Source: Actinomycetota bacterium (GTDB lineage Bacteria; Actinomycetota; Actinomycetes; S36-B12; UBA10799). From it: a stretch of 64,000 nucleotides of DNA. Positions 9,018 through 18,630 of this stretch are shown here, piece after piece; the stretch's first letter is position 1, and every line of letters starts with the position of its first letter. Below the pieces are notes generated by a model. That model had not been told where the DNA came from. It ran no database searches and was given only the letters and a program-made list of their open reading frames with translations. Both the position numbers and the translations under genes were made by a program. The DNA is taken from NCBI GenBank assembly GCA_020636995.1, contig JACJWU010000005.1, positions 260,617 to 324,616 on the forward strand, written 5' to 3'.

Positions 9018-9028
9018 CGGTTGCCCGC

Positions 9029-9334
9029 CCCCACGACTGGTGCCCACGCCCGCGCCCAGGCGTTAGCACTTCGCAGATCCGTGAGCCGTTCTGCAGCGGC
9101 GAAGTGCTCCCGGATGTTCGAAGTGCTCACGGATGGGTCCAGGGGCGGACCACCCCCCACGACGGGGAGCCCACAGGTCAACCCGCCCCCCACGACCGCG
9201 CCCGCGCCCAGGCGTTAGCACTTCGCAGATCCGTGAGCCGTTCTGCAGCGGCGAAGTGCTCCCGGATGTTCGAAGCGCTCACGGATGGGTCCAGGGGTGG
9301 ACCACGCCCCCCACGACGGGGAGCCCACAGGTCA
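9029..9334. repeat. Family A repeat, tandem duplication of about 152 bases
   Basis: Fills the gap between converging acpS and the ACP gene. Two nearly identical copies follow each other: CGTTAGCACTTCGCAG starts at 9061 and again at 9213. Each copy contains a pair of 24-base inverted arms (9063-9086 against 9106-9129 in copy 1), then a G/C-rich tail ending CCCACAGGTCAAC. The ACP stop codon (9332-9334) lies inside the tail of copy 2; the same bases occur without a gene in copy 1 (9174-9180). Related arms occur at 1.3 and 63.7 kb. Confidence 0.9.
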
Positions 9335-9571
9335 ACCCTCCAGCAGGTACGCCACCGCGCCGGCGACGGTGTCCATCCGGTCGTAGTCGTCCTCCGGGAT
9401 GTCCCGACCCACTGTTTCCGACACCGCGGCGACGTACGCGAGGAAGTCCATCGAGTCCAGATCGGCTCCGTTGCGCAGGCTCATCTGCGGGTCGAGGGTC
9501 TCCAGGTCGATCTCCGGCGCCACGTCCGACAGCGCGGTCGTCACGACGTCGCGGGCCTCGGTCTCGTTCAT
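9332..9571 (-). CDS. Acyl carrier protein
   Basis: A 79-residue acidic carrier protein with the phosphopantetheine Ser at position 40 in GADLDSMDFLAYV (the DSL-type motif with Met in place of Leu). It is the last gene of the synthetase-E1-E2 operon and overlaps the E2 stop by four bases. This strongly suggests that the acyl group made by the 2-oxoacid dehydrogenase, or activated by the synthetase, ends up on this carrier; that is inference. It is not beside fatty-acid synthase genes, so it is probably a dedicated rather than the housekeeping ACP. Confidence 0.88.
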   Translation of the reverse strand: MNETEARDVVTTALSDVAPEIDLETLDPQMSLRNGADLDSMDFLAYVAAVSETVGRDIPEDDYDRMDTVAGAVAYLLEG

Positions 9572-10839
9572 AGTTCCTCCGGTTGTGTCAATGCCTCGCC
9601 CATCGCGGCCAGGAAGCGCGCCCCCGTACGGCCATCGGTGGCCCGGTGATCGGCGGCAAGCGTGACCGTCACCGTGCTGCGGACCGCGAGTTCGCCAGCC
9701 AGCACCCAGGGCCGCTGCGCCACCGCGCCGATGCCCACCAGCGCCACCTGCGGCGGGTAGATGACGCCGAACAAGGCGTCCGGCCCGCCGTCGGCAAGGC
9801 TGCTCACGGTGATGCTGCCCGGTTGCAGTTCGGTCCCGCGCAATCGCCCGGCCTTGGCCCGCTTCACCAGATCCGTCAGGTGCGACATCAACGCCGACAG
9901 ATCCAGATCCTGCGCCCCGACGATGCGGGGGGTCACGAGGCCGCCCGCGCGCGTGGCGACGGCCACTCCGAGGTCCACCCCATCCGCAGACTGGAACTGC
10001 TCGTCCCAGTGGCCGTTCAACTCCGGCACCGCCTGGGCCGCCAAGACCGCGGCCCGCAGGAACAGCGCGGCGGGCAGGATCCGCTCGCGCGGTTTGCGGG
10101 CAGCATTGGTCTGCTTCAACCAGTCGAGAGTGTCGGTCAGATCGACGGTTTGGGCCACGTAGTAGTGCGGGATCTCCCGCGCTGCCCGCCCCATCAACGC
10201 CGCAGTCACCTTGCGCATCGCCGCGGTGCGATCCTTCTTCGCCGGCTTCGCCGGGATCGCCTCGACGACCGCAGCGGTGACCACCGCATCGCCCGAAGCC
10301 AAGGTCGCGACGTCGACCCCCCGCTCACGGGCCAATCGGCGTGCCCGGGGGGTGATCCGAGGTCGACTGGCGGGCACGGGGCGCGGTTGCAGGGTGGGGG
10401 CGTGGTGGGTGACGGTCCGGGCACCTCCGGCACTGGACTCCCCAGCCGCGGCCAGCACGTCCTTGCGCGTGATCCGCCCACCGTCGCCGGTGCCGTGGAC
10501 CTCTTCGGGGGCCAAACCGTACTGATGCAGCAGATGGCGGATCGGCGGGGTCAACGGCGGCAACGGCCGGGCAGGCTCCGGCGGGAGCCCGGACTCGGCA
10601 TCCTCACCCTCGATCCGCGCCAGCGGCGTGCCCACCGGGACCAGCGTTCCCGGCTCCACCAGCAGTTCAGCCACCGTCCCGCTCTCGAACACCTCCACGT
10701 CGATCGCGGACTTGGCCGTGTCGATCACCGCGACCACTTGCCCTTTGCGCACGTGATCCCCGGGTTTCACCAGCCATTCGATGAGGGTGCCCTCGTCCAT
10801 GTCGGCGCCAAGCGACGGCATCGCGAACACGCCCATCAT
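9568..10839 (-). CDS. 2-oxoacid dehydrogenase E2 (dihydrolipoyl acyltransferase)
   Basis: The core acyltransferase of a pyruvate/acetoin/branched-chain type dehydrogenase. Domains in order: one lipoyl domain with the modified Lys43 in DTAKSAIDVEVFE (residues 1-78); a peripheral-subunit-binding domain at about 95-135 (IRHLLHQYGLAPEEVHGTGDGGRITRKDVL); a Ala/Pro/Arg linker; and the catalytic domain from about 200, ending with the active-site LAADHRATDGRTGARFL. At 423 residues it is an ordinary single-lipoyl E2. ATG 10839 directly abuts the E1-beta stop. No E3 gene is in the window, so lipoamide dehydrogenase must come from elsewhere. Confidence 0.9.
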   Translation of the reverse strand: MMGVFAMPSLGADMDEGTLIEWLVKPGDHVRKGQVVAVIDTAKSAIDVEVFESGTVAELLVEPGTLVPVGTPLARIEGEDAESGLPPEPARPLPPLTPPIRHLLHQYGLAPEEVHGTGDGGRITRKDVLAAAGESSAGGARTVTHHAPTLQPRPVPASRPRITPRARRLARERGVDVATLASGDAVVTAAVVEAIPAKPAKKDRTAAMRKVTAALMGRAAREIPHYYVAQTVDLTDTLDWLKQTNAARKPRERILPAALFLRAAVLAAQAVPELNGHWDEQFQSADGVDLGVAVATRAGGLVTPRIVGAQDLDLSALMSHLTDLVKRAKAGRLRGTELQPGSITVSSLADGGPDALFGVIYPPQVALVGIGAVAQRPWVLAGELAVRSTVTVTLAADHRATDGRTGARFLAAMGEALTQPEEL

Positions 10840-11817
10840 TCACTCCCCGCGCATCGCCGCGCGCACCCCGGCCACGACGTCGTCGACGCCGGGGATGGCG
10901 GCTTGCTCCATGTGACGGGCGTACGGCGTCGGCACCTCCTTGCCGGCGACGCGACCGACCGGGGCGTCGAGTTCGTAGAAGGCCTGTTCCATGATCCGAG
11001 CCGACACCTCCGCAGAGATGCTGCCGCTGCGCCACCCCTCGTCCACCACCACCGCACGATGGGTGCGGCGCACGGAGTCGACGAACGTGGCGTCATCCAG
11101 CGGACGCAGAGTGCGCAGGTCGATGACCTCCGCCTCGATCCCGTCGGCCGCCAACGTGTCCGCAGCGGACATCGCCGTGGGCAGCGTCCCGCCGTAGGTG
11201 ATCAACGTGACGTCCCCGCCCTCCCGGCGCACGGCCGCATGATCGAGGTCGACCGGCCCGATGTCCTCGAGGTCGCCGGAGGCGTTGTAGAGCCCACCAT
11301 GTTCGAAGATCAGCACCGGATCCGGGTCGGCCAGCGCGGTGGGCATCATCCACCGGGCATCGGTCACGGTCGCCGGGGCGACCACCCGGATCCCGGGGAT
11401 GTGCGCGTACCAGCCGTCGAAGGAGTGCGAGTGCTGTGCAGCCAGTTGGCGTCCCGCGCCGGTGGTCATACGGATGACCAGGGGAACGTTGAACTGCCCA
11501 CCGGACATGTGCTGCAGCGCCGCGGCCGTGTTCACGATCTGGTCGAGGGCGAGCAGGCTGAAGTTGACCGTCATGATCTCGACGATCGGCAACATCCCAC
11601 CGAGTGCGGCGCCGATCCCCGCGCCGACGAACGCCGATTCCGACAGTGGCGTGTCGCGCACACGCTCGGGCCCGAACTCCTCGAGCAGGCCCATGGTGAC
11701 GGCGTAGCAGCCGCCGTATTCACCGATGTCCTCGCCCATGATGAAGACCCGGTCATCCTGCGCAAGTGCGGCGCGGATCCCCTCGCGCACCGCTTCCCGG
11801 TACGAGATCGTCGTCAT
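10840..11817 (-). CDS. 2-oxoacid dehydrogenase E1 component, beta subunit
   Basis: A 325-residue beta subunit of a thiamine-diphosphate E1. Family marks are the N-terminal YREAVREGIRAALAQDDRVFIMGEDIGEYGG, the TP(L)SESAFVGAGIGAALGG block, and the closing C-terminal domain VVVDEGWRSGSISAEVSARI. It pairs with the alpha subunit immediately upstream (4-base overlap) to form the heterotetramer that decarboxylates the 2-oxoacid and acylates the E2 lipoyl group. The substrate (pyruvate, acetoin or a branched or hydroxylated oxoacid) cannot be fixed from sequence. Confidence 0.9.
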   Translation of the reverse strand: MTTISYREAVREGIRAALAQDDRVFIMGEDIGEYGGCYAVTMGLLEEFGPERVRDTPLSESAFVGAGIGAALGGMLPIVEIMTVNFSLLALDQIVNTAAALQHMSGGQFNVPLVIRMTTGAGRQLAAQHSHSFDGWYAHIPGIRVVAPATVTDARWMMPTALADPDPVLIFEHGGLYNASGDLEDIGPVDLDHAAVRREGGDVTLITYGGTLPTAMSAADTLAADGIEAEVIDLRTLRPLDDATFVDSVRRTHRAVVVDEGWRSGSISAEVSARIMEQAFYELDAPVGRVAGKEVPTPYARHMEQAAIPGVDDVVAGVRAAMRGE

Positions 11818-12772
11818 GACAACCTCCCTGCCACGGTGCTCGACGGGCTGTAGACGAACGTCATCAGGTCCGCGACATCCTCGTCGGGCGAGTTCTCCGC
11901 GAAGTCGACCGCGTCCTCCACTTCGACGCGGATCTCCTCTTCCAGGGCCGCAAGTTCGTCGTCGGGGACCTCCAGCTTCGCGAGCAGCAGATCGATCGGG
12001 TCACGTTCGCGCCATTGCTCGACCTCTGCCTTGTCCCGGTATCGCTCCGGGTCGAACATCGAATGGGCGCGGAAGCGGTAGGTCCGTGCCTCGAGGAAGT
12101 GCGGTCCGCCGCCGCCGCGCACGGCGTCGACCGCGCGTCGCGCGGAGTCGGCCACGGCCAACACATCCATGCCATCCACACTCCACGCCGGCATCTCGTA
12201 GGAGGCGGCCTTCATCGGCAGATTCGTCTCGGACTCCGAGCGGCGCAGCGCGGTACCCATCGCATACAGGTTGTTCTCACAGACGAAGAGCACCGGCAAC
12301 TGCCACAACTCCGCGAGGTTCATCGACTCGTGGAACTCCCCCTCGGCCATCGCGCCCTCCCCGAAGAAGCAGACGGTGACCCGGTCGCGTTTCTGCATCT
12401 TGTCGGCCAGCGCCAGACCGACCGCCGTCGGCAGCCCGCCGCCGACGATCGCGTTGCCGCCGTAGAAGTTCAAGTCCTTGTCGAACAGGTGCATCGACCC
12501 GCCGCGACCGCGGCTGCAACCGGTGAGCTTGCCGTACATCTCCGCCATGACGCTGCGCGCACTCATCCCCCGCAGCAGCGCATGGCCGTGCTCGCGATAC
12601 GTGGCCACCACCGAGTCGTCGTCGTTCAGCGCAGCCATGACCCCGGTCGCGACGGCCTCCTCGCCGATGTACACGTGCAGGAACCCTCGGACCTTCGTCT
12701 GGGTGTACAACTCCACGCACCGCTCCTCGAAGCGACGCACCCGCAGCATCTGTCGCAGGAGTTCGCGCTCGT

Positions 12773-12776
<4 letters not shown>
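11814..12776 (-). CDS. 2-oxoacid dehydrogenase E1 component, alpha subunit
   Basis: A 320-residue alpha subunit that binds thiamine diphosphate. Visible marks are the start MLRVRRFEERC, the HGHALLRG and CSRGRGGSMHLFD segments, GGNAIVGGGLPTAVGLALA, and the TPP/Mg motif FFGEGAMAEGEFHESMN. The motif begins GEG where GDG is usual, a conservative change. The length and the CSRGRGGSMH block fit pyruvate- or acetoin-dehydrogenase alpha subunits. It overlaps the upstream synthetase by four bases, so the five genes are one transcription unit. Confidence 0.9.
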
Positions 12777-14572
<1,796 letters not shown>

Positions 14573-14829
14573 ATCTCCGGTATACACCTGCCTGAGCGGG
14601 CTGTCCTGCGTTCCGAGCAGGTGTTGTCGCTCGGCTGGGGGCACGTCCCGCGGGTCCGTGTGGCACGCCCGGCTCAGGCGCCGGTCGCCAGGTTCCGGGA
14701 AGGGAAGCCTCCCCGCGGGTTCCCCCGATCGCACTGCTCACCACTGCCAACGGCCACGAGGTGTGGTCGCGGACCGCTCAGGGGTGGAGTGCTGTCCAGT
14801 CGAGGTAGCGCCGCCCTGTCAATGGCCGA

Positions 14830-14942
14830 TTGCGAGGTTGTTGACCCGAAGGTCGGCCCATTGCGAGGTTGTTGACCCGAGACGGCCCCGCAGAGGGCAA
14901 CAACCTCGCAACCGGTGGTCGGGGGCGACAACAACCTCGCAA
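14830..14942. repeat. Family D intergenic repeat (two direct plus two inverted copies)
   Basis: TTGCGAGGTTGTTGACCC occurs directly at 14830-14847 and 14861-14878, and inverted at 14895-14911 and 14927-14942 (both containing CAACAACCTCGCAA). It follows the stop codon of the 14968 gene by 25 bases. The arrangement (two copies out, two back) is the same as family B although the word is unrelated. The rest of the 395-base gap from 14573 holds the operon promoter region and nothing else I can identify. Confidence 0.85.
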
Positions 14943-14967
14943 CCGCCGTCGCTCGCCGGCCGGACCC

Positions 14968-15711
14968 TCAGTCGTCGTACTGGTCGTCGGTCGTGCACTC
15001 CTCCGAGTGGTTCGACCGCTCGGCGTCAGCTGTCAGGACGCCCTTGCGGGTGGTCTTGGCGTGGACTGTGAAGGCCGCCTGCTTGCCCTTGGTCCTCGCC
15101 GACCCCTTGCGTACGGTCTTGTTGCCGCGCTTGATCTTGTACTGCCACTTCTGGCCCTTCTTGGCGCCCTTGACAGCAAGCGTCGCGCGACGGGTCTGCC
15201 CCCGCTTGTCGACGGTCAGGACGATGGTGGAGGTTGCAGTGCACTTCCCCTCGTCGCTGTCGTCATCCGCACTCTCGTCATCGCCGTCGTCATCGCCGTC
15301 GTCATCGCCGTGGTCGTCGCCATCATCGCCGGTCTCACCGATCCCTACCGTCGAGTCGCAGGTCTCGTCGGTCGTGGTGGCGAGGGCCGTGAACGGGTCG
15401 GTGACCGAGCCGCTGGTGACAACCTCGATGTCGAACTCGCCCTCGTCGTCGGTCGTCGCGCTTCCTGAGGCGAGTTCGCCGGAAGGCCCAGTGATCGTGT
15501 AGTCCCAGTTCTGACCGGGGGTGTGCGAATCCACCTCGAATTCGACCTTGACACCGTCGTCGTCAGCCTCGGCCTTCAACTCCCAGTGCGACGATACAGA
15601 GCACACCCCCTTGGTCTTCGCCTCGTCCTCGTTGTCCGATGCCAACACCGGGGTTGCGGCAGGCACAGCCAAGGCGATGCCTGCAGTGACGACCAGCAGT
15701 GACTTCTTCAT
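14968..15711 (-). CDS. Secreted two-domain protein with acidic and basic halves
   Basis: A 247-residue exported protein; signal peptide MKKSLLVVTAGIALAVPAATPVLAS. It has two similar beta-type domains, each starting and ending at a Cys: about residues 36-125 (CSVSSHWELKAE ... GQNWDYTITGPSG ... DETC) and about 157-240 (CTATSTIVLTVDK ... GQKWQYKIKRGN ... HSEEC). The first is strongly acidic and the second strongly basic. The linker is Asp-rich (DDGDDHGDDDGDDDGDDES). No enzyme motif is seen. A cell-surface, ion-binding or self-associating role is possible but unproven. A family D repeat follows the stop. Confidence 0.75.
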   Translation of the reverse strand: MKKSLLVVTAGIALAVPAATPVLASDNEDEAKTKGVCSVSSHWELKAEADDDGVKVEFEVDSHTPGQNWDYTITGPSGELASGSATTDDEGEFDIEVVTSGSVTDPFTALATTTDETCDSTVGIGETGDDGDDHGDDDGDDDGDDESADDDSDEGKCTATSTIVLTVDKRGQTRRATLAVKGAKKGQKWQYKIKRGNKTVRKGSARTKGKQAAFTVHAKTTRKGVLTADAERSNHSEECTTDDQYDD

Positions 15712-15888
15712 GGTGGCTCCTCGGTCGGGACTGGGTGTGACGAACGTATCGGGCGTTGACGTTAAGAGCGACGTAAAGCAGCGTCAAGGATCGTGGTCGC
15801 AGCGATCCGTGTACGGTCCGTGACCAAGTGCCCCTGCAACGCGATCGCCCGTATCAGCAGTCGCCACGGACCATGAGCGATCACTACC

Positions 15889-17520
15889 GTGAGCCGCGTG
15901 CAGACCACCGTGGACAAGCCCCAGGTCGCTCACCCCTGGTGGGCTCTGACGTCCCTGCTCATCGGCCTGAGCATGATCATCATCGACGGCAGCGTCGTCA
16001 ACGTCCTGCTGCCGGACATGGTCGACGACCTCGGCCTGACCCAGACCGGCGCGCAGTGGGTGAACTCGATCTACTCGCTGCTGTTCGCCTCCCTGCTCAT
16101 CACCGTGGGTCTGCTCGCCGACAAGTTCGGACGCCGACTGCTGTTCCTGATCGGCATCGTGGTCTTCCTCGCTGGCTCCCTTGCCAGCGGATCGGCGCAC
16201 TCCCCGGAGTTCCTGATCGCGGCCCGCGCCGTGCAGGCCATCGGCGCGTCGATGATGCTGCCGTCGTCGATCGCGGTCATCAACGTGCTCTTCGAGGGCC
16301 GCCAGCGGGCGATCGCCTTCGGCATGTGGGGTGCGGTGTTCGGCGGGGCGGCCGGACTCGGGCCCCTGCTCGGCGGGTGGCTGGCCGAGGACTTCTCGTG
16401 GCGATGGGCCTTCCTGATCAACATCCCGGTCGGCGTCGTCGCCGCCGTGATGGTGCTGCGCACCGTTCCCGAGAACCTGGGCCCACGGGTGCAGGGATTC
16501 GACCCGGTCGGCGTCCTGCTGTCCGCCACCGGTCTGGGCCTGATCGTGTACGGCCTCATCGAAGGCCAGGACTACGGCTGGTGGACGGCGATCGCCGACT
16601 TCACACTCGGCCCGGTCCACCTCGACACCGGCGGAATCTCAGTGGTTCCGGTGGCGTTGGGCCTCGGGGTGCTGCTGCTCGTCGCGCTGATCCTATGGGA
16701 GCGGTGGCGGGCACGCACACAGCGAGCCGCGCTGGTCGACCTGTCGCTGTTCGGCATCCGCCGCTACGGGTTCGGCAACGTGGTGGCGCTCGTGGTCAGC
16801 CTCGGCGAGTTCGGGATCCTGTTCGTGCTGCCGCTGTGGATGCAGTCGGTCCACGGCACCGACCCACTCACCACCGGCGTGATTCTGGCCAGCCTCGCCG
16901 TGGGCACGCTCGCCTCCGGCGGGTCGGCTCGAAGGGTCTCCGCACTGCTGGGTCCCACGCAGGTGGTCCGGCTCGGAATGGCCCTGGAGATCGTCGGCAT
17001 CGTCTCGATCGGGCTGACCCTGTCGGTGAGCCGTTCGCCCTGGTGGCTCGTGATCCCCCTGATCGTCTACGGCGTCGGACTCGGGTTCGCCTCCGCGCAA
17101 CTCACCAACGTCGTGCTCTCCGACGTCCCCGCGATCAAGTCCGGGCAGGCCTCGGCGATGACGTCCACGTTCCGGCAGGTCGGTTCGGCGCTCGGCGCCG
17201 CGATTCTGGGAGCCGTGCTCTTCAGCGGACTCGGTGCGATCCTGTCCGACGACCTGGCGAAGGAGGCCGGGTTGTCGCAGGAGCAGCGCGTACAGATAGA
17301 CGACCAGGTGAAGACCAGTGCCGGACAGGCGATCGTCGGCCTGGAGAAGATCCCCGGCATGTCCGCCGTGGTGGAGGATGCCAAGTCCTCGTACACCGAG
17401 GCCGCACGCGACACCGCCTGGGTGGCAGCGCTGTTCGTCCTGTTCGGCCTGCTCGTGAGCTTCGGACTGCCGAAGGACGACCCGAATCGGGAGAGCACGC
17501 ACAGCACCCCGCCGGCCTGA
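15889..17520 (+). CDS. MFS drug exporter, DHA2 (EmrB/QacA) type, 14 TM
   Basis: A 543-residue proton-driven exporter of the major facilitator superfamily. The first helix carries MIIIDGSVVNVLLPDM (DHA2 motif D1), followed by LLADKFGRRLLF (MFS motif A), RAVQAIGASMMLPSS (motif B) and GPLLGGWLAEDFSWRWAFLINIPVG (motif C, antiporter signature). About 14 hydrophobic segments are present. A loop near residues 445-490 (DDLAKEAGLSQEQRVQIDDQ) precedes the last helix, as in this group. The start is GTG; GTG three codons on is an alternative. The substrate is unknown and no regulator is adjacent. Confidence 0.88.
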   Translation: MSRVQTTVDKPQVAHPWWALTSLLIGLSMIIIDGSVVNVLLPDMVDDLGLTQTGAQWVNSIYSLLFASLLITVGLLADKFGRRLLFLIGIVVFLAGSLASGSAHSPEFLIAARAVQAIGASMMLPSSIAVINVLFEGRQRAIAFGMWGAVFGGAAGLGPLLGGWLAEDFSWRWAFLINIPVGVVAAVMVLRTVPENLGPRVQGFDPVGVLLSATGLGLIVYGLIEGQDYGWWTAIADFTLGPVHLDTGGISVVPVALGLGVLLLVALILWERWRARTQRAALVDLSLFGIRRYGFGNVVALVVSLGEFGILFVLPLWMQSVHGTDPLTTGVILASLAVGTLASGGSARRVSALLGPTQVVRLGMALEIVGIVSIGLTLSVSRSPWWLVIPLIVYGVGLGFASAQLTNVVLSDVPAIKSGQASAMTSTFRQVGSALGAAILGAVLFSGLGAILSDDLAKEAGLSQEQRVQIDDQVKTSAGQAIVGLEKIPGMSAVVEDAKSSYTEAARDTAWVAALFVLFGLLVSFGLPKDDPNRESTHSTPPA

Positions 17521-17568
17521 GGGGGGGTTCGGTGAGCATCCGGCGAGTGGATCTGGACCGCTGCGTTT

Positions 17569-17814
17569 GATGGGGCTCAGGTAGACCGATGGGGCTCAGG
17601 TAGACCGACGGGGCTCAGGTAGACCGATGGGGCTCAGGTAGACCGATGGGGTTCAGGTAGACCGATGGGGCTCAGGTAGACCGATGGGGCTCAGCGCCCG
17701 ACGAACCCCACCCCTCTACACAAACCCCACCTACCTGCACGAGCCCCACCCAACGCCGCAGGCGGGAGGCCGCGCGACCCGACGAAAGATGGGGCTCAGG
17801 TAGACCGATGGGGA
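17569..17814. repeat. Family C repeat: seven 19-base tandem units plus inverted arm
   Basis: GATGGGGCTCAGGTAGACC repeats head to tail from 17569 to 17694: six full 19-base units and a seventh cut after 12 bases; unit 5 has GGTTC and unit 3 has GACGG. An inverted arm at 17701-17752 holds degenerate reverse copies (AACCCCAC, CTACCTGCACGAGCCCCAC). One more direct unit and a partial one lie at 17788-17814, three bases from the stop of the next, converging gene. The same array with the same unit count occurs at 27793. Confidence 0.92.
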
Positions 17815-17817
17815 TGG

Positions 17818-18591
17818 TCAGCCGGCGAACCCCACGACGGCGTCGGCGATCGCCCGGGCGTGGGTCTTCTGGACGTTGTGGCCCCCGTCGGGGAACTCCA
17901 GGCGAGGCCCCGACGGCACCAGATCGGCCAGGGCCTGGAACGTGGCCACGGGGATCACCGGGTCGTCCTGCGCCCACACCACCATCGTCGGAACACGCAT
18001 GGCCTCCAGGTTGGCCCGATGTGCGGCGAAGTCGAAGGCCGCCGCGTCCAGCAGCGCGTAGGCCCGCTCGTCGTCTGTGAGGTACCGCGGGAACCCCTGC
18101 AACGAGTACAACCGGCGGATCGCCGGGGCCAGCAGCGACCGCGCCACGGGCACTCGCAGGATCTGCGCCGCCAGTTGCAGCGGACGCCGGGCCAAGTGCG
18201 CGGTGGGACCCGTGGCGGACACCATCACACACGCGCAGACCACGCCGGGGTCGCGGGCAGCCAGATGCGCGACGACGGCGCCACCGGCCGAATGTCCGAT
18301 GAGCACGACCGGCCCGACTCCCAGGGCCCTGATGACCGCGGTGACGGTCTCGGCCCTCTGCGCGGTCGTCATGCCCGCCCACCCCGAACGCCCTGACGCC
18401 CCGTAACCGGGTGGGTCGATCCGGATCACCCGGAAGTGCCCCGCCAGAGCCGACGCCAGCCACCGGAAGTCCCGGCCGCTGCCCGGCAGTCCAGGCACCG
18501 CCACCACAGTCAGCGGACCGTCCCCTTCATCGGTGTACGCGATCTCCCCGACATACTGCGCGGGAGGGTCGCTCGGCTGCAGATCAAGCAT
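17818..18591 (-). CDS. Alpha/beta hydrolase
   Basis: A 257-residue cytoplasmic alpha/beta-fold hydrolase. The nucleophile elbow is GHSAGG (about residues 99-104), the oxyanion loop VPGLPGSG near 33-40, the acid Asp in VVWAQDDPVIP, and the catalytic His in PDGGHNVQKTHAR near the end. These give a complete triad. The substrate is unknown; small ester or C-C bond hydrolases share this shape. It converges with the MFS exporter across the family C array and stands 39 bases downstream of a second MFS gene on the same strand. Confidence 0.85.
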   Translation of the reverse strand: MLDLQPSDPPAQYVGEIAYTDEGDGPLTVVAVPGLPGSGRDFRWLASALAGHFRVIRIDPPGYGASGRSGWAGMTTAQRAETVTAVIRALGVGPVVLIGHSAGGAVVAHLAARDPGVVCACVMVSATGPTAHLARRPLQLAAQILRVPVARSLLAPAIRRLYSLQGFPRYLTDDERAYALLDAAAFDFAAHRANLEAMRVPTMVVWAQDDPVIPVATFQALADLVPSGPRLEFPDGGHNVQKTHARAIADAVVGFAG

Positions 18592-18630
18592 GGGGCCAGC
18601 GTAGGCCCGCGTCCCGAGCCCGCGATGCGC

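Noticed and set aside
9583..11853. A 756-codon forward frame antisense to E2 and E1-beta
   Set aside because: Typical GC-rich antisense open frame (Arg/His/Gly/Pro-rich); the opposite strand has unmistakable E1 and E2 motifs.
17569..17694. Tandem 19-base units considered as a CRISPR array
   Set aside because: Units follow each other with no spacers, 19 bases is too short for a CRISPR repeat, and no cas gene is in the window.
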